Assembly: GCF_025527015.1 (NCBI RefSeq)
Contig: NZ_JAODIM010000036.1
Location: 1 to 64,000 of the forward strand
Source of the DNA: Winslowiella arboricola
GTDB lineage: Bacteria; Pseudomonadota; Gammaproteobacteria; Enterobacterales; Enterobacteriaceae
Direction of reading: 5' to 3'
DNA length: 64,000 nucleotides
This document shows positions 16,969-27,061 of this stretch, piece by piece (the stretch's first letter is position 1; each line of letters starts with the position of its first letter). Made by a program: the position numbers and the translations under genes. A model generated the notes under the pieces. The model saw only the letters and a list, made by a program, of their open reading frames with translations, searched no databases and was not told the DNA's origin.

Positions 16969-18444
16969 TTATTTAGCTGCGGCTGGCCACTGGCTAAGCC
17001 TGATGCCACGGTCATTGGCATTTTCACTAAAGTCCTTCAGCACTGCTTTTACATCAGGATCAATATACTCGGCGTTATCATGGTCGACGATCACCACACT
17101 ATTTTCCGGGATCTCAGCCAGCAATCCCTGTAAACGCGGATTATGCATAAAGGTCAGATTCTGCTGAAAACGCAGAACGTAATGGTCATCATAACGCGTC
17201 AGTTGCAGCGCATTGCGATGGCTTTTATACACGCTGTACAGGATCTGTGTGGCAATACCCAACCCTATCCCCGCCAGCATACCGAAAACGATAATCCCAC
17301 CAATGGTGACAATAAATGGCACAAACTGCTGCGCGCCCATGCGGATTTGATCGACAAACAGGCGCGGTGGCGCCAGCTTATAACCGGTATACAGCAGCAC
17401 GGCCGCCAGACTCGCCAGCGGAATCGCATTAAGTAAGTTGCTAAAGTAAAGACCGCACACCAGCAGCAGCACGCCATGGACTAATATCGATACTTTACTC
17501 TGCGCACCGGCGCTGACGTTTACCGAGCTACGCACAATCACGGAGGTAATCGGTAAACCGCCAGCGAACCCAGCGACCAGGTTACCAATACCCTGCGCGC
17601 GCATCTCTTTATCCGGCGAAGGTGCCGGGTTCTGTGGCCGCAGTTTCTTCAGCGCTTCCTGGCTCAGCAGGGTTTCCAGGCTGGCGACCAGCGCCAGCGT
17701 TACCGCCACCACATACACGGAAGGATTACGCCATGCCTGCCAGTCTGGCCGCTGCAGTTCACGCGTCAGCTCGCCGAGTGAGCCAAATTCCGGCAGCGAA
17801 ATACGCGGCAGGTTGCTGACAAACTCCGGCTGGATGCGATCGCCAAATACCGTCGCCAGGCAGCCAAACAGCACCGCAATCAATGGTCCGGGGATCCAGT
17901 TCAGCGCTTTTACCCGCTTCACCATCGGCGTGGTCCACAGCCAGAGGATCGCCAGCCCGATGCCCGCCACAATCATCGCGGATGGGGAGAAACTGAACTC
18001 GCCGCTAAACAGCGATGCGAGTTCAGTGTCGCCTGACGCGCCGAACGCTACCGGAATCTGCTGCATAATCAACAGAATGCCGATGGCCGCCAGCATGCCT
18101 TTAATCACACTGCCGGGCACCAGCGTAATAAAGCGTCCGGCACGCATCACGCCGAACATAAATTGCAGTACGCCCGCCAGCACCAGCGCCAGCAGAAAGG
18201 CGGAGAAAGAGCCCAGCGTCTCAATCGCAGCCACAACAATGGTCACCAGTCCGGCGGCGGGTCCGCTGACGGCAAAGCGCGACGGGCTGAGCGAGGTGAC
18301 AATCAGGCCACCAATCACTCCGGTGAGCAGACCAACAAATGGCGGTAAACCACTGGCCTGGGCGATGCCCAGACACAACGGCAACGCCACCAGAAACACA
18401 ACCAGGCCGGCAGGAAGATCCTGACGAAGCGTTCTCAGATTCAT
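16969..18444 (-). CDS. SulP-family anion transporter, probably bicarbonate, 491 aa
   Basis: This inner-membrane protein of the SLC26/SulP family has about ten to twelve hydrophobic segments and conserved FAVSGPAAGL near residue 57. The carboxyl end is a short STAS-like segment (VVIVDHDNAEYIDPDVKAVL). It overlaps the upstream carbonic anhydrase gene by four bases. SulP transporters paired with beta-carbonic anhydrase are usually thought to take up bicarbonate; the pairing supports that, but sulfate or dicarboxylates remain possible (E. coli DauA). Confidence 0.8.
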   Translation of the reverse strand: MNLRTLRQDLPAGLVVFLVALPLCLGIAQASGLPPFVGLLTGVIGGLIVTSLSPSRFAVSGPAAGLVTIVVAAIETLGSFSAFLLALVLAGVLQFMFGVMRAGRFITLVPGSVIKGMLAAIGILLIMQQIPVAFGASGDTELASLFSGEFSFSPSAMIVAGIGLAILWLWTTPMVKRVKALNWIPGPLIAVLFGCLATVFGDRIQPEFVSNLPRISLPEFGSLGELTRELQRPDWQAWRNPSVYVVAVTLALVASLETLLSQEALKKLRPQNPAPSPDKEMRAQGIGNLVAGFAGGLPITSVIVRSSVNVSAGAQSKVSILVHGVLLLVCGLYFSNLLNAIPLASLAAVLLYTGYKLAPPRLFVDQIRMGAQQFVPFIVTIGGIIVFGMLAGIGLGIATQILYSVYKSHRNALQLTRYDDHYVLRFQQNLTFMHNPRLQGLLAEIPENSVVIVDHDNAEYIDPDVKAVLKDFSENANDRGIRLSQWPAAAK

Positions 18445-19070
18445 GGTGTGGATTCCTCTGTGGATTGCTGGATTAACTCTTTCAGATGTCCTGACTGCAG
18501 ATCGTAAACGCAGCCAAACACATCCAGCGCAATGCCCTGCCGCCAGGCGGCAATCACCGGTTCGGTCGCCACCAGCCGCGAAAACTGGGCAAGCACATTC
18601 GCTTCAACCAGACGGTTCTGTCGGTTGCTCTCTTCATCTTTATCGGCATGGAAAGCGGTTAAACCGCTCTCCAGCGCGGCGCGCAGCTGACCAATTCGCC
18701 GCGCCAGCGCCGAGTCCTGGTTATCCAGTGGACTATCAGGCAGCGCTATCGCGGCCTGCACACCACCACAACCATAGTGGCCGCACAAAACAATGCGTGA
18801 GACTTTCAGATATTCGAGCGCGTACTGCAGCACGCTCATAAAGTTGTCATCGCTGTCGATCACCATATTGGCGATATTGCGATGGACAAACAGTTCTCCG
18901 GGATGCGCGCCGGTCAGCACCTCCGCCGGAACACGGCTGTCAGAGCAACCAATCCATAACGAGTGCGGCTTCTGCTGATGCAGATTATTGTCGAAATATT
19001 GCGGATTACGCTGGCGCCGCTGGAGTGCCCAACTGCGGTTTTTTGCTAACAAGGGTTTAAGTGTCGTCAA
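18441..19070 (-). CDS. Beta-class carbonic anhydrase, 209 aa
   Basis: The enzyme interconverts CO2 and bicarbonate. The zinc ligands and catalytic dyad are visible: CSDSR (Cys, and the Asp-Arg dyad), FVHRNIAN and CGHYGCGG (His and Cys). It resembles E. coli Can and CynT. It is the first gene of a two-gene operon with the SulP transporter and overlaps it by four bases, so the two likely work together in bicarbonate supply or pH balance. The long A+T-rich region upstream should hold its promoter. Confidence 0.9.
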   Translation of the reverse strand: MTTLKPLLAKNRSWALQRRQRNPQYFDNNLHQQKPHSLWIGCSDSRVPAEVLTGAHPGELFVHRNIANMVIDSDDNFMSVLQYALEYLKVSRIVLCGHYGCGGVQAAIALPDSPLDNQDSALARRIGQLRAALESGLTAFHADKDEESNRQNRLVEANVLAQFSRLVATEPVIAAWRQGIALDVFGCVYDLQSGHLKELIQQSTEESTP

Positions 19071-19770
19071 AATAATAGTCTCTCTCTGGGAACAAACAGG
19101 CTTCTATCTGGGCGACAGATAAATCGCGTAACCTTAATCACCTAATTTCAGCGGAATTAACCTGGACCATAGCTACAGATTCACGGCCAGGGAAATAAGT
19201 TCTAACACTTTATAGATTAATACAGGATTAGGAATATTCCCATAAAGATAAATAATTATCTGAATGTAAGTTTATTTAAATTTAATGTATTCATTAAGTA
19301 AATTAATGAGATATCACTTGTAATTACCGGCCAAATAGCTAACCAGACAAAACCCTTAAATTACAGTTAATTATTAATAAAGATGCATTGTATTTACTGC
19401 AAATAAAATATAACAATAGTATTAATGTGGATATAACAATTAAAAGACTAAAGTCTCAAATGAATTACCAGACTGCATGACAACCTTTGCATGTTTTCGG
19501 TGCAACGTTATCCGTCTCTGCACCAGCTTATATTTATTAAATAAAGATGATTTATTTAATCAGGCTGCGGGGAAATTAAATCAGCTGTTTACTCCCGCAT
19601 TTAATGATTTTTTTTAGTTACAAAAATCCGCTGTATCCGGGTTCAGTGTGAATCACGATGGTCGCCAGGCGCACTGTCAAAGGGCAGAGAAAAGATTTAA
19701 AAACGTCACCATTTGCGCGTAGGGTAGAGGAAGCCATATTTCTGCAATCAGTCATCACAAGGATCGCGTC
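19071..19770. other. A+T-rich intergenic region, no gene seen
   Basis: About 700 bases separate the divergent carbonic anhydrase and PgeF-like genes. I see no ORF with a ribosome site, no strong hairpin with a T tail, and no RNA family I recognise. The middle (about 19200-19600) is very A+T-rich, unlike its neighbours, which may mark a remnant insertion or an H-NS-type silencing target. Confidence 0.5.
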
Positions 19771-20487
19771 ATGCAAAACAGCCCCCCTCCTCATTCCCGC
19801 TCCTCAGCACTGCTTGCCGGGCTTGGCTGGGTCGAGCACGCTTTTCTGCCCGCCGGCGCCACCCCACCCGCAGAGGCTACATGGGCACATCAGCGACACA
19901 GCGCCGATGTGGTACTGGCGGAGGAAACCACCCCCGCAAAAAGCCGTGATGCTGATGGCGTGATTGCGGTTGATCAACGCGCGGTGGCGGTTTACACCGC
20001 CGACTGTTTACCGGTGCTGATTGCTGACGATCGCATGCATCATGTTGCTGCGGTGCATGCGGGGCTGAAAGGCGCGCTGAGCGGCGTGCTGTACAGTGCG
20101 GTGCAGCGCCTGATCGCGCTGGGCGCCACTGCCGACAGCCTGTATATCGCCATCGGCCCGTCAATAGGATCCTGTTGTTACGAGCTGGGAAAAGAGGTGC
20201 TGGAAAAGATGCCGCTGCTGGGGCAGCCCGTGCGCTGGCACCCGCAACAGCCGGTTAATCCACAGGCGGTGCGTCCACAGGCGGCTGGCACCACTGGCGG
20301 GATCTGGTTTGATCTGCCCGCGCTGGCGCAACAGATGCTGCAACAGATGGGGATCCCGGCGGCGCAGATCGACACGGTGCCCGTCTGCACCTACTGTATG
20401 GCAGAGCCGCAATCCAGCTATCGCCGCAACACCCATTTCGCTGAAGGCTATGCGGCGCGCTATTCATGGATCCAGCGGCAGGACTAA
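19771..20487 (+). CDS. PgeF/YfiH-like laccase-domain protein, 238 aa
   Basis: This member of the multicopper polyphenol oxidase/YlmD family acts, where tested, as a purine nucleoside phosphorylase or peptidoglycan editing factor. The metal-site signature is recognisable: TADCLPVLIAD, VAAVHAGLKG and IGPSIGSCCYELG. The orthologue pgeF normally sits next to rluD and clpB elsewhere in enterobacteria, so this is probably a second, diverged copy (for example HAGLKG where the usual sequence is HAGWRG). Its stop overlaps that of the convergent idnR by four bases. Confidence 0.8.
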   Translation: MQNSPPPHSRSSALLAGLGWVEHAFLPAGATPPAEATWAHQRHSADVVLAEETTPAKSRDADGVIAVDQRAVAVYTADCLPVLIADDRMHHVAAVHAGLKGALSGVLYSAVQRLIALGATADSLYIAIGPSIGSCCYELGKEVLEKMPLLGQPVRWHPQQPVNPQAVRPQAAGTTGGIWFDLPALAQQMLQQMGIPAAQIDTVPVCTYCMAEPQSSYRRNTHFAEGYAARYSWIQRQD

Positions 20488-21479
20488 ATGGTTTCGCCCA
20501 TAAAAATCTGATAACTCAGATCCACCGAATCGGCGACGAAATCCGCGTTGCCGATCTTTTTTAGCAGCAGCTCAGCGGCCGTATAGCCGATGGCGTAACG
20601 TGGCGTAATCACACTGGCGACGCTGGGATACATCTCGCGACTGATATCCAATCCGTGAAAACCGGCAATCGCAATCTGTTGTGGCACCGCAATGCCACGC
20701 CGCTGACACCATAGCAGCGCGCCGAGCGACAGATCGTCATTGGTGCAGAAGATAGCATCCAGTGTGGGAAACTCCTGTAACGCACTCTCCAGCATGCGCG
20801 CGCCCAGCTGTTGCGATGAGATCGACTTCGGGTTAACACGATGCGCCGACAAACCACGCTCAGCCATCGCCTGGCTGTAACCACGAAAACGGTGATCGTC
20901 GCGCCGGTCATCCTGCGATCCGAAGTAAATAATCTGGCGCCGCCCCTGCTCCAGCAGGGTTTTCGTCATATCGTAGCCGGCGTTAAAATTATTAAAGCCC
21001 ACTTCCATATCCAGACAGCCGCCTTCAGTGTCCATCACTTCGACCACCGGAATTTTGGCGGCGCGCAGATATTTTACCGCCCGCAGCGTATGGGACTTTT
21101 CACTGAGGATAATGCCGTCGATATTCCATGACAGCAGATTGATAATCTGCTCCTCTTCCGCCTGCGAATTGTAGTTATAGTTGGCAATCAGCGTCTGGTA
21201 GCGTCCCTCTTTGGTCGCCGCCTCAATTCCCGCCAGCAGATCGGCAAAGATCTGATTTTTAAATGACGGGATCAGTACACCAATGGTGTAACTCCTGGCA
21301 CTCAGCAACATCTCCGGCGCGCGATTGGGCACATAGTTAATCTCTTCGATAATCTGCGCGATCTTTTCGCCGGTGCTGCTGGCCACTTTATGCGGCGTGC
21401 GCAGATAGCGGCTGACCGTCATTTTGGTGACGCCCGCGAGGGTGGCAATATCTTGTAGTGAAATGCGATGGGAGCGCAC
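20484..21479 (-). CDS. idnR: L-idonate regulator IdnR, LacI family, 331 aa
   Basis: The helix-turn-helix SLQDIATLAGVTKMTVSRYL and the rest of the chain follow E. coli IdnR closely. Translation starts at GTG 21479. IdnR activates the idonate operon in response to idonate or 5-ketogluconate and can bind GntR-type sites. It is last in the idnD-idnO-idnT-idnR order, 53 bases after idnT, as in E. coli. Confidence 0.93.
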   Translation of the reverse strand: MRSHRISLQDIATLAGVTKMTVSRYLRTPHKVASSTGEKIAQIIEEINYVPNRAPEMLLSARSYTIGVLIPSFKNQIFADLLAGIEAATKEGRYQTLIANYNYNSQAEEEQIINLLSWNIDGIILSEKSHTLRAVKYLRAAKIPVVEVMDTEGGCLDMEVGFNNFNAGYDMTKTLLEQGRRQIIYFGSQDDRRDDHRFRGYSQAMAERGLSAHRVNPKSISSQQLGARMLESALQEFPTLDAIFCTNDDLSLGALLWCQRRGIAVPQQIAIAGFHGLDISREMYPSVASVITPRYAIGYTAAELLLKKIGNADFVADSVDLSYQIFMGETI

Positions 21480-21532
21480 AGCGGGATGTCCGTTACAGCG
21501 AGAGAAAGGGCGGGATTAACCCGCCCACCAAA

Positions 21533-22852
21533 TCAATGAATTATCACGTTTAAAATCAGTACGCCAGCTAAACCGAGGAACGAAATCAGGGTTTCCATTA
21601 CCGTCCAGGTTTTCAGCGTCTCGATCACGCTGAGATTAAAGTAGCCTTTAAACAGCCAGAAGCCCGGATCGTTGACGTGTGAAGCGATCACACTGCCGGA
21701 ACCCACCGCCAGCACCATCAGCGCCGGATCGGCGCCGGTAACGGCAATAATCGGCGTCACAATACCGGCGGTAGTAATCGCCGCAACCGTCGCCGAACCG
21801 AGGGCAATACGCAGCATGGCGGCAACCGTCCAGCACATCAGCAGTGGCGACAGGGAAGACCCCTTCATCATATCGGCAATATAGGTACCGACACCGCTAT
21901 CCACCAGCACCTGCTTAAAGGCGCCGCCGCCAGCGATAATAAATACGATCATGGCGATGGCGGAGATCGAGTCGCCACACATATCCATCACTTCTTCCAC
22001 CTTACGGCCATTGCGCAGGCCAAGGGTAAAGATCGCAATCACCACCGCGATAAACAGCGCCACCGCCGGGTTGCCGATAAATTCGAAGAACTGGCGTACC
22101 GGGTTCTCTTTCGGCATGGTCAGCTCAAATACCGCCGCCACCGCCATCAGGATCACCGGGATAATCGCCGCAAAAATACTGGTCCAGAAGCCCGGCATTT
22201 CATGATCTTCAAAGATTTTCGGGTTATACAGCCCCGCCGGAGGCTCTTTCTCAAAATTCTTCAGGAACTTAGAGAACACTGGCCCGGCAATAATCACCGT
22301 CGGAATAGTAATAATCATCCCATACAGCAGGGTCGTACCGAGGTTGGCGCCAAAGATAGTGGCGATCGCGGTTGGACCCGGATGCGGCGGCAGGAAGCAG
22401 TGAGTGACCGACAGCGCAGCCACCATCGGCACACCGACGTACAGCAGCGGCATGCGCGCCGCGGCAACCACGGTAAACACCAGCGGCAGCAGCAACACAA
22501 AACCGACTTCATAGAACATCGCCAGGCCAACAATCAGGCCGGTAATCATCAGCGCCCATTGCAACTTATCTTTACCGAAAGCCTTAATCAGCGTGGTGGC
22601 GACGCGCTGGGCAGCGCCGGTATCCGAGACCAGCCTGCCGAGCATCGCGCCAAAGCCGAGGATCAGTGCCAGACTGCCAAGCGTGCCGCCGACCCCTTTC
22701 TGGATTGATGCCACGGCTTCCAGCGGCGTCATCCCTTCGGCGATACCGACCACTGCCGCGACAAACACCAGCGCAATAAAGCCGTTGACCTTAAACACAA
22801 TCATTAGCACCAGCAGCAAAATCACGCCTGTCGCTATTATTGTAATTGGCAT
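21533..22852 (-). CDS. idnT: L-idonate/5-ketogluconate/gluconate transporter IdnT, 439 aa
   Basis: This GntP-family permease has about twelve to fourteen hydrophobic segments. HCFLPPHPGPTAIA, a hallmark of gluconate permeases, is near residue 150. The ATG at 22852, preceded by AAAGGAAA, gives exactly the 439-residue length of E. coli IdnT. It is the third gene of the idonate operon. Confidence 0.93.
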   Translation of the reverse strand: MPITIIATGVILLLVLMIVFKVNGFIALVFVAAVVGIAEGMTPLEAVASIQKGVGGTLGSLALILGFGAMLGRLVSDTGAAQRVATTLIKAFGKDKLQWALMITGLIVGLAMFYEVGFVLLLPLVFTVVAAARMPLLYVGVPMVAALSVTHCFLPPHPGPTAIATIFGANLGTTLLYGMIITIPTVIIAGPVFSKFLKNFEKEPPAGLYNPKIFEDHEMPGFWTSIFAAIIPVILMAVAAVFELTMPKENPVRQFFEFIGNPAVALFIAVVIAIFTLGLRNGRKVEEVMDMCGDSISAIAMIVFIIAGGGAFKQVLVDSGVGTYIADMMKGSSLSPLLMCWTVAAMLRIALGSATVAAITTAGIVTPIIAVTGADPALMVLAVGSGSVIASHVNDPGFWLFKGYFNLSVIETLKTWTVMETLISFLGLAGVLILNVIIH

Positions 22853-22913
22853 AGAAGTTTCCTTTGAGGAGTCAGGTGAATCAGTTAACACCAGGTATGC
22901 AAGGTATAGATGC

Positions 22914-23678
22914 TTACACTGCGACGCGCATGCCGCCATCGACGAAAAGCAGGTGTCCGTTCACAAAATCTGAGGCTTTAGTGGATAAAAATACCGCCGC
23001 GCCGATCAGTTCTTCCGGGTTGCCCCAGCGTGCAGCTGGCGTACGTTTGGTCAGCCAGGCGGTAAAGTCCTGGTCATCGGCCAGCGCCTGGGTCATTTCG
23101 GTTTTGAAGTAACCCGGAGCGATGCCGTTAACCTGAATATTGTGGCGCGCCAGTTCAACGCACATACCACGCGTCAGCATGGTCACGGCGCCTTTTGATG
23201 CGGCGTACGGCGTAATGGTGTCGCGACCCAGTTCGCTCTGCATCGAGCCGATATTAATAATTTTGCCGCTCTGCCGCGTTACCATCTTGCGCGCCACCGC
23301 CTGCGAAACCAGGAATACGGCGGTCTGGTTTACTGCGATGACATCATTCCAGTCCTGCTCGGGGAATTCGAGGAACGGACGACGACGCTGAATACCGGCG
23401 TTATTCACCAGCACATCGATAGCACCAATCTGGCTTTCGATCTGCTCTACCGCCGCATTCACCGCCGCCGACTGCGTCACATCAAAGGCTACCGCATGCG
23501 CTGTATGCCCGGCGGCGATCAGCTGTTGCGCCGCCTTCTCCGCACCCGCCTGGGTGGTGGCATTAATAATCACTTCCGCCCCGGCTTCCGCCAGACCTTT
23601 TGCCAGCAGGAAACCGATGCCGCGACCGGAACCGGTAATTAATACACGTTTGTTATCTAAAGAAAAAAGAGTGCTCAT
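22914..23678 (-). CDS. idnO: 5-keto-D-gluconate 5-reductase IdnO, 254 aa
   Basis: This short-chain dehydrogenase reduces 5-ketogluconate to gluconate with NADPH. The cofactor motif TGSGRGIG is near residue 16, NNAG near 90, and the catalytic Tyr-Lys pair is in YAASKG near 157. It lies 13 bases after idnD and forms the second step of idonate breakdown. Confidence 0.93.
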   Translation of the reverse strand: MSTLFSLDNKRVLITGSGRGIGFLLAKGLAEAGAEVIINATTQAGAEKAAQQLIAAGHTAHAVAFDVTQSAAVNAAVEQIESQIGAIDVLVNNAGIQRRRPFLEFPEQDWNDVIAVNQTAVFLVSQAVARKMVTRQSGKIINIGSMQSELGRDTITPYAASKGAVTMLTRGMCVELARHNIQVNGIAPGYFKTEMTQALADDQDFTAWLTKRTPAARWGNPEELIGAAVFLSTKASDFVNGHLLFVDGGMRVAV

Positions 23679-23691
23679 GGTTATCCCCGAA

Positions 23692-24723
23692 TCAGAAGGT
23701 CAGCTGAACTTTAGCGGCTTTTTGTTTATCGCCGGCAAACACCAGCGCGGCATCAATCTCTTCCAGACGATACTCACCGCTAAACAACGGCAACGGGTTG
23801 ACGGTGCCATTGCCCAGCCACTCTACGGCGGTGTTAAATTCGTGGGTAAAGCGGAAGGATCCCACCAGTTTTATCTCTTTTGCAATCAGCAATATAATCG
23901 GGAAATTCGGCACTGCGCCGCCCATACCAACCTGCACCAGTGTGCCTTTCGCGCGTGTCACTTCGAGGCAGCGCTGCAACGAGGAGGGATGGCCGGAGGC
24001 TTCGAAGGCGACATCGAAGTAACCTTTATCCGCCAGATACGGGGTAAAATCGCCGCTGGCGGCATGGATCAGGCTTGTCGCGCCCATCTTTTCCGCCATC
24101 GACAGTGAACGTTCACTGACATCAGCGCAGACGATTTCCGCCGCGCCTTTGGCTTTTGCCGCTGCCGCAATCAGGCAACCAATCGGGCCAACACCAGAGA
24201 TAAACACTTTTTTGCCGCTAAGATCGCCCGCCTGATTGGCGGCATGAATGCACACCGCCAGCGGCTCGGCGAACACCATCACCGTTTCATCGGCCTCACT
24301 GGCGAAAGGCACGCACTGCGCGCTATCCACCACTTTAAATTGGGTAAAACCGCCATCAACATGCGGGAAGTACATGGCGCTGCCAAAGAAACGCATGCTG
24401 ACGCACTGGTTCTCTTCATCATTCAGGCAATATTTGCAGCTGCCGCACGGTTTGGACGGATTGATCGCCACCTTTTGCTGCGCTTTCAGCGCCGGATTGT
24501 CGCTTTTCACCACATAACCGATCACTTCGTGACCAAGGATCATTGGCATTTTCACTTCAAAGCTGCCGACTTTGCCATGCTGATAATAGTGCAGATCGGA
24601 ACCGCAGATACCGCCACGGGTGATGCGCACCAGCGTGCCCTCGCCCTGATAATTCACTTCCTGGGTGATCACTTCGACGTTTTCTTTGCCGTTAATCATG
24701 CAGGACTGGGTTTTCATATTCAT
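23692..24723 (-). CDS. idnD: L-idonate 5-dehydrogenase IdnD, 343 aa
   Basis: This zinc-dependent medium-chain dehydrogenase oxidises L-idonate to 5-ketogluconate. GGICGSDLHYY and GHEVIG hold the catalytic zinc ligands, the CGSCKYC segment the structural cysteines, and ISGVGPIGCLI the NAD site. It is the first gene of the operon, with candidate CRP and GntR/IdnR sites in its upstream region. Confidence 0.93.
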   Translation of the reverse strand: MNMKTQSCMINGKENVEVITQEVNYQGEGTLVRITRGGICGSDLHYYQHGKVGSFEVKMPMILGHEVIGYVVKSDNPALKAQQKVAINPSKPCGSCKYCLNDEENQCVSMRFFGSAMYFPHVDGGFTQFKVVDSAQCVPFASEADETVMVFAEPLAVCIHAANQAGDLSGKKVFISGVGPIGCLIAAAAKAKGAAEIVCADVSERSLSMAEKMGATSLIHAASGDFTPYLADKGYFDVAFEASGHPSSLQRCLEVTRAKGTLVQVGMGGAVPNFPIILLIAKEIKLVGSFRFTHEFNTAVEWLGNGTVNPLPLFSGEYRLEEIDAALVFAGDKQKAAKVQLTF

Positions 24724-24782
24724 CGTTGCCTCATCACCTAAATCGCCAGCTGCACATCAGATAGTTTTCGGCACTACAAAAC

Positions 24783-24798
24783 TGTGAACAAGATCACT
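24783..24798. promoter_or_regulatory. Candidate CRP site, idnD-fadH region
   Basis: TGTGA (24783-24787), six bases, TCACT (24794-24798) matches the CRP consensus at nine of ten core bases. It lies about 60 bases upstream of idnD, a usual spacing for activation of sugar-acid operons by CRP. Confidence 0.6.
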
Positions 24799-24819
24799 AA
24801 AAAGGGTGTTACGAAAGGG

Positions 24820-24835
24820 ATGTTACGCATAACGT
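24820..24835. promoter_or_regulatory. Candidate IdnR/GntR operator
   Basis: ATGTTACGCATAACGT is nearly palindromic and close to the known GntR/IdnR operator form ATGTTACCxxTAACAT. A half site, GTGTTACG, lies just before it at 24806-24813. Position upstream of idnD supports a role for IdnR or GntR. Confidence 0.6.
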
Positions 24836-24975
24836 GAACCAGGTTGTGCTTTAACGGCGAGGTTTTCACCACTTCCCTGTGGCAGATGTTTTTTTTGAGC
24901 CGCCTCACAGCTTTGCCGCCGACGCTTGCGCTTTTCCGCGGCCAGGCGCTACAGTCAACTCATCCGACCACATAA

Positions 24976-27027
<2,052 letters not shown>

Positions 27028-27061
27028 TTATCAGATCCTGCCTTCGCGCCTTAACAGTGAC

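Noticed and set aside
19071-19770. Possible small RNA or cryptic gene in the A+T-rich gap
   Set aside because: No hairpin with a T tail, no SD-linked ORF and no repeated block could be found; only composition is unusual.
19658-19963. Plus-strand ORF of 101 codons overlapping the PgeF-like gene
   Set aside because: It lies in another frame of a clearly conserved gene and has no ribosome site or family resemblance.
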